Origin: Ampullaceana balthica
Taxonomy: Eukaryota; Mollusca; Gastropoda; Lymnaeidae
DNA length: 64,000 bases
Assembly (NCBI GenBank): GCA_944989445.1
Contig: CALYLW010000053.1
Span: forward strand, 543,501-607,500
Reading direction: 5' to 3'
Under the pieces are notes generated by a model. The model was not told where the DNA came from. It did no database searches and saw only the letters and a list, made by a program, of their open reading frames with translations. The stretch's first letter is position 1. Every line of letters starts with the position of its first letter. Below, one piece after another: positions 25,401-39,600 of the stretch. Position numbers and translations under genes: made by a program.

Positions 25401-28400
25401 TTGTTTTTTTTTACTGCTATTGAAAGTTAATATTTTCTTAGAGTATTGTATGAGCTTGATTGGAGAGGAAGAGTATTCTCATTCTTTTAACTAAAGTTAA
25501 AATTTTAAGCTTGTATTAATTTGGAATGAATACTACTCTTGAATATAGCTAAGCTATGTTGAACTATATATAGTTTGAACTATTTCAAATCTAATAATTT
25601 AAAAAAAAATTTTTCTGGAAAGGACTTTATTAATAAACATGCCACCCCTTCACCCCCATTTAAGGATTTATATTAGCTGATGCTGGATACGATGTTTGGA
25701 TGGGAAACTCAAGGGGAAATACTTACTCTCGAAAACATGCCACCTTAAAACCAGATGATCCTAAGTTTTGGGAACTGGAGGTAATAACAAATAAAGATTA
25801 TAGTACATGTACTAAAGCTTTTAACAATTCTTTTGATTTCAATTATTAGGAAAATTTTCTCAAATACCATAAATTATAGGAAGAAGCTTCACACCAAGTA
25901 AATTCAGATTGTATTTTAATGATTTTTAAGTTAACTAATGTTAACTATTTTTCCAAAATTTGTTATGAAAATATATGCTAAATCATTCAGAGAAAGAAAT
26001 TTTTATCAACATTTTCAGTTTTGATGAGATGGCTAAATATGATGTGCCAGCGTTTTTAGATTTTATTTTGAATGAAACTGGTGAGACCTCTATTTACTAC
26101 ATTGGTCATTCACAAGGAACGACAATGGCATTCGCCTTATTCTCTCAACGTCCAGATATTAGGAAAAAGGTTTGTTCTGGCCCTAAGTCTCAAAACCAAG
26201 TTTTAAATAAGATGTACACCTTTTTTATTTTAGTCACTACATTTAAAAATAAACCATATAATATTAGGATGTTTAATGAGAGTAACTTCACTAAATTATC
26301 TTAAAATTATTTTAAGACATTCATTTATTTGGGTTTAACCTTAATAGTCTGTTAATCACCTTTCGCCTCTTTTTATATTATTGTTCGTAGAAATTTTAAG
26401 CAGACAATTAAAAAAAAATCGGGCTTCTCAATAAATAATTTGTTTAAAATATCTCCCTTAAAAAAACAAACAAAAAACAGCTTGTTTTTCTACATTTTTT
26501 TGCATAGATCAAACTTTTTGTGGCATTAGCACCAGTGGCTCATATCAATTATATCAAGTCACCCATTAAATATCTGGCACAGTTTCCAGACCAGGTATGA
26601 CTGAATGTTTGAAATTTATTAGTTTTATGTTTACAAGATTTGTGTGCACAGGATACTTTATAATATTCTTTTGTTTTACTTAATGAATGTTGATGCAGTC
26701 AATACAGTATTAATATATTTTAAACATAATGTGATAAATTGGAAGATTTGTTTGTATTTAAGATAATTTTAAATAATCACTGAAATAAGCAGGAGTAACA
26801 TTATTGTGATCATTACAAATAATTTTTATTAGATGCCAAGCAAATTAAAATGCTTCAAAGTAAAATATCAACTTCTTACAACTCGAAATTTCAGTATGTG
26901 TTTTAATAAGCGTCCGATTTTAATTTCCTATTAGCTCTTGTATGACACTTTTGGACGTCAAGATTTTCTCCCAAACAATGAGATCCTCAAGTTTCTTGTA
27001 GATACATTTTGTGGGGATGTCCTTACAAGATGGGTGTGTTACAATCAACTCTTCTTATTTAGTGGATTTGACCTTTCAAACCTTAATCAGGTACCCTTGG
27101 CATGAATTATTAAATGTAGTGAAAATGATTATTTTTAATACTTGTTAATACCGTGACTTTAGAGAAGATTAAAAATTTTTTTTATTTGAAATATTAAATA
27201 CAATCCATATTTAAATTAACAATTTTAAAAAAAAATTGAAAACTTGATTTCTAACTTCTAAATTTTCTCAATAAAGCCTGAATGAAAGAAAAATTCTAAC
27301 CGCACCCTTTTAAATTCATCATGTATTTTTTTTAAAGAGTCGTCTGCAGGTGTATATGAACCATTCTCCAGCTGGAGTGTCTACCAAAGATATGGTGCAC
27401 TTTGCTCAGGTATTTTGTGCTTGCTTTAGTACTCATTTACTGGTGATTAGTTTATGTTAAGGGACTCAGTTATAAAGGTTTCTGACATTGTAGGTTGTAT
27501 TGTAAAAAAATAAGATTTCAGATCCATTTTCCTTCTGCTGCATTTAAAAAAATTGTTTTTTTCCTGAAGGTGGGATTTTTAAAAATTGTAATAATTATTT
27601 TATTTTTGTAGGTAAAAATGTTTGTAATTTATGTTGGAAAAAATACCAATCCAATAATTTCAGATGTATAGAGAACAAAAGTTTATGATGTACAATTTTG
27701 GATCCGCAAAAGAAAATGAAAAATACTATAACCAGGTAATAATGTTTATTTATCAAGGATTAGATATAGCTTATATTTCATTGGCAGGTTGTCATATAAA
27801 TCTTTAAAATAAGTGAACATTTTCGCAATACCAACATTCTATTATCAGTAAGTTTGCTAATGGTATTAGGAACTAATTGATTTTCTAAATTGTATATTTT
27901 TAAAATGTTAATTTTTTTTAAAGTAGCGACACTTGATTTTTTCTTTCTTTTTCCTTGTCATTCTTTCAAAGTTAGGTTATACATTTTAAATTGTATGAAT
28001 ATTGATCTTTCTTGACAGACTGATCCACCAACGTATGATCTGACTCAAGTGGATGTTCCAGTTGTTGCTTTTACTTCAACCAATGACTGGCTTGCTGATC
28101 CTCAGGTATTTTATTTAAGACTTACTTCACTCTGCTGCTCATTTTACCTTTATAATTTCTATAGATTTTAAAGATTATTTCAAAGAGTTATAAATAAACA
28201 TAAACAATCGATCTGAATTCTAGTCTCTATATTCATATATAATCTTTGCTCTGTGATTTTGCAGGAATTGAATGTTGAATAGTTTTAAAACAATACATCC
28301 CAATGAAATTTTATTATAATTTTATTTTATTTTATTTTTTTAATTTAAGTAATGAGTTAAATTATTAACCCCCACCCTAAATGTAAATAAAGAAATGATG

Positions 28401-28810
28401 AAATTTTATATCCTTACATTTCTTATTTTTTAATTTGTGTGTTGAAAATTGTATAATGGAGAATGTTAAAGTAGCTTTACTAAACATTCATTGAAGTAGC
28501 ACTCTTAATTTGGTAGTTTTCTTTTGTGCGGCTTTTGATCAAAGCTGCCAAACATGCATACAGAACTATAATTATGATTATAGTTAAATGTTTAATGTAA
28601 TGTCTGATCTTCATATTTGTAACAGTAGTTGATACACCTTGTAATTTTTATATTTTATATTCCCAGGACGCTGTAGAGTTGTTCAAGACTCTGCCTAACC
28701 TGAAGGCTAAATATGAAATACAAGGCTGGAATCACATTGATTTTACTTGGGGCATGGACGCAGCCAAGGAATGTTATGGCACAATTTTGGAATGGCTGGC
28801 TCAATTTTAA
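22493..28810 (+). CDS. Acid/gastric-type triacylglycerol lipase (AB-hydrolase), 10 exons
   Basis: Member of the lysosomal acid/gastric lipase family, which hydrolyses triglycerides or cholesteryl esters after secretion or in lysosomes. Coding exons: 22493-22708, 22913-23123, 25665-25780, 26019-26169, 26508-26594, 26935-27090, 27338-27409, 27664-27735, 28019-28105, 28667-28810, all with GT/AG borders. The start has a hydrophobic signal peptide (about residues 1-23). Then come the family's N-terminal region ([17 protein letters not shown]), the oxyanion-side [10 protein letters not shown], nucleophile Ser212 in GHSQG, Asp387 in NDWLADP and His412 in WNHIDF. Total about 436 aa, normal for the family. 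Exon 3 is one base too long for exon 4: dropping one G from the GGG near 25769 gives the expected [13 protein letters not shown] join, so this is probably a homopolymer error, otherwise a real frameshift. Intron 2 holds a LINE relic. Confidence 0.93.
23154..24760 (-). mobile_element. LINE (CR1/jockey-type) relic in lipase intron 2
   Basis: Antisense to the lipase gene. It is a diverged relative of the LINE at 56045-57532: same 3' end (GCTCCTTCTATACAGAAGAT), same order of reverse-transcriptase blocks, and it extends about 250 bp farther 5' (minus-strand [20 protein letters not shown] near 24440-24510). The catalytic motif reads as YDDDC near 24000-24015, so both aspartates are kept. Many frameshifts; not functional. 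The 108-codon plus ORF at 24427-24753 is a shadow. Confidence 0.85.
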
Positions 28811-30613
28811 GAAGTCAAATCAAATGGCTCATTTATTGTTTATAAAGTTATTTTATAAATTCAATCTAAAATTGCACATACAGTTAAATGAAATTTATAT
28901 AGTTTTTTTTTATAGCTATAATGACCAATACAGCATTGTATATGTGTCATTAACTTGAAGATAAACTTGAAAATTGTGTAAAGAAAATAGATAGCACATT
29001 TATCTATCATGTTCATTTTGTTGAAAAGAACTCAATTCAAAAGAATAGTAGTTTTAGTGGAATATTGAATTCAGGTCTTGACTTTCAATGTTATCTTTAT
29101 TATGTTTGTCATTAAAATATTCTGAGCTTTTTCAGGTGTTTTCTAATACGGGTACTCACTGTACATTCAAGAGCAATATTTACATTTACAAAATTATTTT
29201 ACATATGTCACATAATGCTTCCATTTGGTCATTTAAAAATTTGATGTACCATTTAAAAAAAATGTATAATGCATGAGTGCCATGAGCATGAAAATATTTG
29301 AAAATCATGTGCATGGAAGTTTGAATTGTATATAGCAGTTCCAACATAATTAGATAAGGCTTAGTGTTAAGTATTTCATATTATGTTTTAAATTGATTAA
29401 AAGAAAAAGAGAAACTAAATATTTAGATGAATTATACTTTATCTTCTAACATTTTAAAATTATCAATTTTGATTATCTCTATCAGTTAAATTATCATTGA
29501 AGTTTAACACTTTACAAAGCATGGAATTTCATAGAAACATGACTAATTGAAAATAATTTCAGAAAATTTTTTATGAGCGGACATCAAAATTATAAACTGG
29601 AAATAAAATGTATAAACAAGAGAGTTAAAATGTTGGAGTTAATTAATAAATAGACTTGCATGAGAATAGCCTTTTAAACTCACACCTTCATCAATTATTT
29701 GTGGTTATTGCCCCTTTGTGTGATAAAGAAGTGTTCCTTATTATCCTCCCATTTGTTGGAGCTCACCATTACATATTTCATTTTTACTACTTTTCAGGCT
29801 TTAACAATTATATTTAAAAAATGCAATTAATTAAATTGAGCACTTATTTTTAATAATTTTTTTAAAAAGTCTAAAGTCCTTTGTAATAAAATTTGCTTAC
29901 AAGAATTAATAAATAAAATTTATCTTTAGTCCAGTGGCAACAGCTCTTAGTTATTTGGGTATACACAATCATCTTTGTACCATTAAACATAGGTGTAACA
30001 CAATCACCCTGCTTTTTAAAATTTTATGAAATATAGCATTTAAAATAAAATAACAATAAATAAAAGCAGATTAAACTTGTATGCCAATTCCATACAAATA
30101 CTGGCAAATATATGCAGTTGATGCATGTATTTGTGTCTAGTTCAAATGATATTTTCTAGTAATTTAAAAAAAAATTCTTGTGAAAAGATGTTTATATATA
30201 TATGTATATATATTACTTGATCAAAAGAAAATTAGTAGACTAATGTATAATCACTGGCTTATTTTTACTAAGATTATTTTTAAAAGAGTATTTGTATTTT
30301 CAAATAATAAACTTTTGATATTGTTTTCACTATAAACCATATGAGCACATCTGAAATTAATCATACACGCTTCTAAGCATATTTTTCAAACTACAGTATA
30401 CACATTTTTTATTTACAAATAACTACTTGACAATATATGTATACTATGTTTCAAAAAAGAACTGAGTACACAGAGATATATTTGAATGTATTTAAGTAGT
30501 GGCTGAATCTTTATCATTAAACAATGCTTTTTCTTTTTAAATGAAAAACAATGCCATGAGATTACTATTTTGGTTAGATCTAATATATAATGTAATTTAA
30601 TCTACTAAGGAAG
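28811..30613. other. AT-rich spacer between convergent genes
   Basis: Holds the 3' UTRs of the lipase gene (plus) and the kinesin gene (minus). A minus-strand AATAAA at about 30408-30413 is a plausible kinesin poly(A) signal. ATTAAA near 29112 could serve the lipase. A TATA dinucleotide run lies near 30193-30212. Confidence 0.5.
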
Positions 30614-33600
30614 TTATCTTGAAGATGAACTAGGTCTGGAATGGCCACCTCCAGATTCTGGAGCTACCTTCTCTGCTGATGAAGGTAGTCGCCTTTTGGT
30701 GGGGCCTCTCTGGACCTGTCTGGCTCTTTGGCCAAAACCGAGGCACTGAAGAGACTCTGTGATGTAGCGTTGTGCAGGTGACACACAGAGCAGGATTAGA
30801 AGCTTGGCATCTCCACCTGGATATAGAATTCAAAATTAGCTTAATTTAGAATTAACTTTGTACAGCTTGTTGGCAGTTTTTTTTTAATACTCAATCTGGT
30901 CATATGATCAAAGTTTATAATGTAAATACTGTTGAGGAAAATAAAACAAACCCGTAAAAACAAAGTTTTTGACTATAAATCCCTTATATATGAGACATAA
31001 CTAACAGTATTGATTATTTTCAAACATTTACAGACTGAATCTGTCTTAATTCAAGTTTGCTTCATAACCCGGGGGGGGTGAGAGAGGGGAAAAGTGTGGT
31101 CACCGATTCGCTTGACCGAGCTCAGCGTGACACGTAAAATGTAAACAAAAGCGCTGCGGTGCTTCGATGGGCCGCCTCAACGCGTCTACTCAAACTTTCA
31201 CGTGGAAAAAAAACAATAACAAACAGTGAATTTGAATTACATACCTCATATAAGGATAAACTAAAAATGCATTAATTTAATTACGGTACGATCGATCGAT
31301 CTGAAATTTTGATACGATGCATTGTTAGGTGAGATGGGTCCGTGTGCCTAATTTCAGCTCGATCGGATCACTGGAAGTGGGTCATTTTCGACTTTTCTTT
31401 TTCCGCCCGCCCATGAGATGATGAGACGGCCGCGAAGTTAATATAAGGGATTTAAAAAAGAAAATGTTTTTAAATTACATGTATTTATTTTAAAAAAATA
31501 CAGAAAAAAATTTCATGCTATTACATCCTTAAAGTTGAAGCTTTGACGTATTCATTTTCATTAAAACTTGATCAAAATGCAGCTCAGTGTGTTTGTTTCA
31601 ATATAAATAAGTTAAGCTTTCATTTTATATGAAGCCATTGAAAAACATGTCTTATTCAGATAATAAATAGCTCTCAACAAATTTACCAATAGAGTCTTGT
31701 AAGAAATGTGTCAATCTGCTATTTCTATAAGGCACATGAGTTCGGTGCTCAGCTAGTGCACCAAGGACATCAGCAAGTGCAGATAAACTTTTATTAATGT
31801 TGGAAGCTTCTCGTAATGCTGCCCCCTTAACTCCTGACATTCCTGTAAGTGTAAAGATATGTAATTTCCCACATTAAAATAGTTAACTTTTAAACCTGTT
31901 TTAAATTTAATTTGCATGTAACAGTAACATTTTTAATATAATTTTTGTATTGACACTGTAATCTCTTTATGATTTGAACAAAATGTATACTAATCATTTA
32001 TAAAACCAACCGGATGTTAAAAGGGACTTTTTTAAAGTACGTCCATATTTTTTGGACTGAAGTTCACTCCGCCTTACTCTATTTTATATTTTACAAAATT
32101 AATGGAGTATATTACAATTTTAAGAACAATCATCAAAAGTTTGCAATTAGAATAAATACTAATAATTTATGTTGAAACGAGTGTTTAATATCAACACATT
32201 TGGCAGCACAGAACAGAATTTAAATAAACATTGATCCATTCTTTTAATGACATACTGACCAACACATTCACTTCCAGCCAGGTCAACCAGTTGTAGTTTT
32301 GTTCTAATGACTGGTGGCTGGTTGGCAGTTTGACCACTGCTGACCAACTGCAATTGTTCTGCTGTCCATGTTTGAGATGGAGATTTGCTTTTTCTAGCTA
32401 GACTTCCAGGGGCACCTGGGAGTAAGAATTGTTAGGATTATTTATTTCATGAAACACATTTTAAAAAAAATTCTGTTCAATCTGTTATTGTTTTATAATA
32501 GAAATGCCTAAAGCAGGATCTGGAATACTTTACCTCCCTTAGAACACAAGAATATATTTATAAAGAATTTAAGTTTAAAGCTAAATTTGAATTTCTTTAA
32601 AAATGATAATATTTGAACTTGAATTCATGATTTACTAAATAATGTCTTTAGGAAAAGCCAAAACCAAGCACATTGGAATTGATAATAGTTAATTATTTTA
32701 AATATGTATTTACCAGTTTTTTGCTCCTTAAAACACAGCAACTTAAACCCTTCTGTGTATAAGTGAAATGTGAATTACTTTGTGAAAATTGTGTTGCTAA
32801 GTTTTTCAAACCTTCAGAATCAGTGTTCACGGACTTTGCAAAGAAACTTGGTGCTTTAGTGTTGACAGTCAATGTCACAATGAGATGGGAGCGGCTTGAG
32901 TGTTCATGCACAAGTGTGGCTGACTCTTTTCTTGTCTTCAAACCATACTGTACTAAATTCATAACTGCATCTACATTATCTACAGGTCTTTTGAACATTA
33001 AACAAAAAGTACATATCAATTTTTGTGTACAATGGAATTCATATTTTAAAATGACTTTTAAAATGTGTACCGGTCAATCTTCCCTCTAACGTTCGTTGGT
33101 CCGTGTGCAAAGTAAAAATTATGGTGTGCAAAGTTGAGCAGCACTCATTTTGTGTGCACTATTTTACTAAAATTTGCTGCGCGCTAATCTAAACTGCTGC
33201 GCGGCATTGGTCAGATATCTGCGCGACCGCGCAGCTTAAAGGGAACATTAGTACCGGTATATAATTTCATTTAGAATTTTAAAATGATAATAATGATTAT
33301 AATAATTTGATAATTTATATAGCGCAGTACCCCTGTAAACAACTTGGCTCATAGCGCTTTTTATCAAAATAGTAACACACACAATGATCAATACATTCAA
33401 TGTAAACATTACTACCCTAAATACAACATATAATGAAATTAGGGTGCATATAAAACAACATAAAATCTTTAAAGGACAGATAACAATATTCTACCCTTTA
33501 TGTTTATACCTGCCAATGAGGTAGCTGAAGTATAGATTTTTGTATAATTCTAAAATTCATATAGGCCTAAAACTTTTACAACAACCTTGAATGTGAGTGT

Positions 33601-36600
33601 GAGTTTATACAAAATGTTCATGTGAATACATTACTCTTGCTATAGCCATATGTGTCCCAGTATTAATGACAATATAAAGGACAATTACTTCGAAGTGACT
33701 GTAGGTATACTAAGTTGTCCATCACCACCAGTCACAACATCATGCTTAGCATTAGGGTCTCTGCTCAACAAATCTCTTATGTCATTGTTGTAGACCTCCA
33801 CAACTGAGACTTCTATTGTATGTGTGCCTAAGGGCTTCTCTTCAATTAATCTGAAATTTTTAAAAACCAGTCAAAGACAAAGTTTTTGACTATAAATCCT
33901 TTATATACGAAACATAACTAAAAGAATGTTCATTAAAATACGCAGCGCAAGACAATCCAAAATACAAGATTTTAGTTATGTCTCGTATAACATGTTTAAT
34001 AAAAAGTGTCGTCAATATAATACGCACCTTATTGCGCGACAAGAATGGTTGTTCAATATAAAACGCACCACGACGACAAAAATTAACATGCTACATAGAG
34101 ATAAATAGAGATAATCTAAAAATTCAGTAATTTAATTACAGTACATTCGATCGATCTGAAATTTTGATAGATACTTTTTTATCATCGGCACGAGTCTGCC
34201 TGCAAAATTTCAGCTTGCCAGCATACAGGGAAGTGGGTTAAAAATGGATCCAAAGTTTTTTGGGCATGCAAGCAAGCAAGCAGACACCACAAGTTAATAT
34301 TAAGGATTTAAAAACAAAGGAAAATACCTATTTTTATTAGTCAATGAATAGCTTCAAATGTTGAAAAAAAGTTTTTAAAAGTTCACATACATTTGCATTT
34401 AAATACATATTTGTATAAGGATTATCAAAAATTATTACTGATGTGACATGTGTTTTGGAATTTTAGCTTCAGATAATTGTACACATTTTATCTGTTATTA
34501 TGTAGCATTTTCAAATACGAAGATAAGACACAACAAACCTAAAGAGTTCTCGGGTCGCCCTTGGTATAACTCCTTCATCAGGTTGGGGATCATGACTTGG
34601 GTTGTAATCATCATTACGGTGACTACCCAACATGGTGTGAGTTTTACCACTGCCCGTCTGTCCATAGGCCATGATGCTAACATTGTACCTAACAGGAATT
34701 TGACATGGAACATTAAATTATCAATAATAGGTAATACATTTTCAAAGATTAGCATAAAAGGAACCTGAAGACAAACTGTTAAATTATAAAAAATTAAATA
34801 ATTAAACCCCCAATAATAGATTGATTACTGAAAAAGGGTAAATTACCCATCCAACAATGATGTCAGCATTGGTTGAACCTCATCAAAAACAGCTTCTTGT
34901 TTTTCTGTTGAGTTGTAGACCCTTTGAAATATAAAAGGAATTACTAACAAGCAAATAATTTCTTAAATTGTTCTTTATGTCCTTGTGATTATATTTCAGG
35001 GAGTTTGAAATTTAATAATTATATATTTTATACCAACATGATTAAATCATTTGGGTTTTTTAGTTACCTTTCATATTCATATATTTTGTTGTGTTTACTT
35101 GTTCGAACACAAATATTTTCCTGAAAAAATATTTTAGTTTTGTAATTAAATGTAAATTAGTGAAATATAATGTGTTGACATGATTCCCTAAAGACTGCTT
35201 TTAATTGCATTAGTTATTAATAAAGTTTTTTTCTAAAGTGTCTCAGTCAGCTTTCAACGATTAAGTTGTTTTTTTTTAAAAATATTATATCCTTCTTGAT
35301 TATTTCTGTGAGATAATAAGAACTGGTGGCCTTTCAGGTTTAAAAAAAATGTGAATGCTTATCAATCACCACATATGATGTTGAACTTAGAACATTTCTG
35401 GTCATCTAATACATTCAAGACATTTAAGTAAGTACAAACAAAGTAAGCTGTTTAATACCATGAGGCTTTTGTAAACCACTTCAATATAATTATTATCCAT
35501 AAAAATATTAGTTAACCAAACAGTTTGTTTTAATAATTGAAGAGAGCGACTTACATCATCAACATAATGCACAACAACTTCTGACCTCGTTCCTGGTCTA
35601 AAAAAATAAATAAATATATACACATATAAGTGAGACTCTAAATGTAACATAATGTAAACAAATACTCTGTCAGTTGTTTTTAAGTTTAAAAATAATATGG
35701 AAATTGAAATCATTTTTAAAATGTTAAAATGATCTGAACTAACTGACTGAAAAGCTGATGATAAAATTAAAAATGACTGACCGCCCCAATGCGTTAATAT
35801 CCTCATTCTCTGCATCAAACTCCATGAGTGGACGCAACCTTCCATGGACTCTAATATTGCCTCTCAGTTCCTTTGAATACATATTTTTAAGTTAATAAAA
35901 ATATGTGCAATAAATGATAGCATACGTAAGAAATGGTCAATTCATAGTGGTAAAAAAAATCATTAAAATTAAACTTGAGATTTAAAAAACAATTAGTTAA
36001 TCAAAATGATGTCTGGTGCATACACTCATCCTTTGCAAGCAAACAGAATTTTAAAAAAAACATATATCAATTGAAGATCTGTGTTTCACTGATTTCATGC
36101 AATGGTTTCATCCAATGGTTTCCTATTAGTTACTGCCCATCAAGCAAGTTTTTTTTAGTTAGAAATATAATGACTAACCATCAGTTGATTATGGAGTTCT
36201 TGTCTTCTCTTCTTTTCTCTAGCATGTCGTTCTGTCACATCATTTAGGGTTCCTTGTAGTTGGGCAACTTGATTGGCTAAGGCTTTGGGTAGTGCAAGTA
36301 TAATTGAATACTAAAAAAATTATTTACTAAAGTTTGTGGAAATGATTATGATTATGAAATTTGAGAATTTTAGGTAATAAGTCAGCATCATGCAAAAGAG
36401 CAAAGTTTTAATTAAAGGAGAGATGGATTATGCCCATGTAATGTTTGGAAATAAATAAAATTACATTATTTTGTAAGCTTCTAGTCTAAATGCATTTATT
36501 GCAAATGCCCTCTGCAATTAAAAAAAATGCATTTTTACCCATAATGTTAGAAGATCGAGATTCAAATACTGCTGTATGATGCTGAATAGCAGTGCATGCC

Positions 36601-39600
36601 CTCTGGAAATACTGAGAAAACTGCCTTGGTATATCTTCAGCTGATGCCCTTAATTTCATAAGCTCTTGTTTCAGGTTCTAAAATCAGAGTTGAACAACTA
36701 CATAGAATAATGAGAAACTTTTCCAATGCCATTCAATAAAAAAAAAGTTTAAAGGAAAAAAAAACTGTTACAAAAACTAAAATTATTTAGTGAAATCTTT
36801 TTCTTTCAAAATGTAATGGTTAGAAATCACTTATTGTAAAGCCCTATCTTCACTTCAGCTTCTCTTCAAGTCCTGATTTTAAACAGTTTCTTGATGAAAA
36901 TAATAATTACTGTTTGTATTTTTTGATAAATTGCAATCTCTCAATACAATTTATGCATTCTTTAGAAAGTTGAGATCACCCTTTTATCTATATATTAAAA
37001 TTTAGCCATTATTAAAAATATAAAATTTCCAAAAGAAAAGTTGGCAAAAATTTTAGAGCAAAATTTTAAAACAAACCTGTGGAAAAAGGCAATACAAAAT
37101 GAACAATAAAAATATTGTTTTACAGAATAGTAATTTTTTTTTCAATGGATAGATTTAGATTTCAGTCATTATAAACTGCACAAACATAAGTTAAACCAAA
37201 AACTGTTTGATAGTATTTTGGGACTTTCATTGTCTGTAAAGAGTATAGTATCTTCCCCTTCCATACTTATGGCTCTCTTCAGCATGTCACATACTCCATA
37301 ATAGTATTTTTGCTTTGATAGCCTCTAAAGTTTGACATCCAAAGCAAAATTGTTCAACATGACAGTGTAAAGGATTATTTCCAGTGGCCCTTACCAAGAC
37401 AAGGTATAACAGAAGTGAGACAAAAGCTGGGATATGGAATTGCATGCTGTCATTAGCTAAACCCTGTCAGTATCCAGAAGCAAAAATAAAAAAATTTAAA
37501 AAAAAACCGCTCTTATGACCCACATACCTATATGCTTATAAATAAATTATTAATTATCAATTCTCTCCATACGGAGATTTAAAAAATAGGCTGGTCCAAT
37601 GCTTCAGCATTAAAAATATACTTGCCCTTCCTCCCCCTAGAAAGCAACAAGGCCGTGACAGGCAGTGCCTGCAGATAACAGCGAGAGCACAGGACAGAAT
37701 GATAAATATGCTGTATTTTATTGTTAAAAAATATGAAACACTCATAAAAACTGCTAAGACGCTCATACATAAATACATTTTTCTCAAAAACTCTAAAAAG
37801 TGACTTAGTAGGATTTGCAAGTGGACTCCACATATGGTTTTGAGTTACTCATATATAGTCTACTATATTAATTCAAAAATGAGAAAACATTATATAGTAT
37901 ATAGTATAAAGTATAGTCATTCTCTTATAAGTAATTAGTATAGTATAAACCAGGGGTGGGCAAACTACGGCACGCAGGCAGCATGCGGCCCGCCAGAGCA
38001 TATTATGCGGCCCGTAGGCATTTACATGTTGCGATCTTATGTTAATGTAAATTTTCTTTGTTGAGAATTTTGGCTTGATTTTAAAATTTTTATTTCGAGT
38101 ATTTGATTCGAATCATGGACTATTAGATCGGTTTAAAAAACACACAAAACTAACAAAAACCAAAACAAAAAATTGAGGACGAATCTCATGTTTTTAATGA
38201 CGAATGGACCGGTATATAATACTTCACGAGCGTGAGTGTGTGAGCGTCTTTAAGTAGTACAACGTAAAAAGACAACACCGAATAAAACATTTGGATTTCG
38301 GGCACAATTTAACGTTCAATTTGAATGAAGTGAGAAAAAGGAATAGCCAGAAGTTGGTTAATAATTTAAAGATGCAGCAAACTGTTTTCACCAAACAGTC
38401 TTTAATACAAGATGCTGCAACCGAAGCCAGTTTGGTGCTGTTCCATACGATTGTAAATCTGAGCAAGTCCTTTTCTGACAGCGAAATCATCAACAAATGC
38501 TTGTCAGATGCAGAAAACATTATGTGCCCAGAGCATATTACACAATTTGATAGCATTTCTTTATTAAGGAGAAACTGTATTCAAGCGTGTTGAAAAATTA
38601 GTGACAATTTGATGCACCAACTTCGAGATGCAAGGAAAGACTTTTTGTTGTACTCTCTTGTGTTGGACGAAAGTACCGATGTACAGGACACAGCACAATT
38701 GTTGGTATTTATACAGGGAATAAACACTCGTTTGGAGCTTACTGTAGAATTACTTAGTGTTGAGCCACTCAAAGACACAACTACAGGCCAGGGTTTATTC
38801 AATGCTGTTGAGAACTGTGTTGAAAGAACAGGGTTGGATTGGAACAAGATATCAAGTGTAACAACCGATTGGGCGCGTGCTTTGACTTGAAAAAACATAG
38901 GTCTGGTGAAGTTGAATAAAGAAATAATTAAAGAACAACCGGGCAATACACTCTTACCTCTCCACTGTTTCATCCATCAGGAAAGTCTTTGCAAAGCTAA
39001 GTTGAATATCAAACATGTTATTGACCAAGTTGTCAGTGTGATAAAGCTCATCAGTGCCAGGGCACTTAACTACAGGAAAATCAGGACACTGCTTGAAGAT
39101 TTTGAAACTGAATATCATAATATTATCTACCACAGCAGTGTCCGCTGGCTGAGCCTGGGCAAGATATGAGGCGAGTGTTGGATCTCAAGGAAGAAATAGT
39201 TATGCTCCTGGAGATGAAAGTTTTGTTCGTGACTTTGTTATTAACATTTTTAATGAGAAGTGGAAGTCAGACTTTATGTTTGCTGTTGACATTATGGACA
39301 AGTTAAATGAAACCAATGTCAAACTTTGTTTGCACATGAAATGTATGTGTATGTGTATTTGTATGTTAAATCATTTCAGGCAAAGCTGTCCTTATTTTCT
39401 AGGCAAGAAGGTGAAAACAGGTTTTGCCATCTTCCTGTGCTGAAACAGAAAAACATTTCTGGTGAAAGACTTATAAGTACAATGGCTCAGTTGGATACCT
39501 TGGTCGTGGAATTGGAAAGGAGGTTCCAAGACTTCAAGAGCCTCGAACACCTCTTCAACATCCCCAAATCGCCATTTAGTTCAGAAGCTGATTCAGCCCC

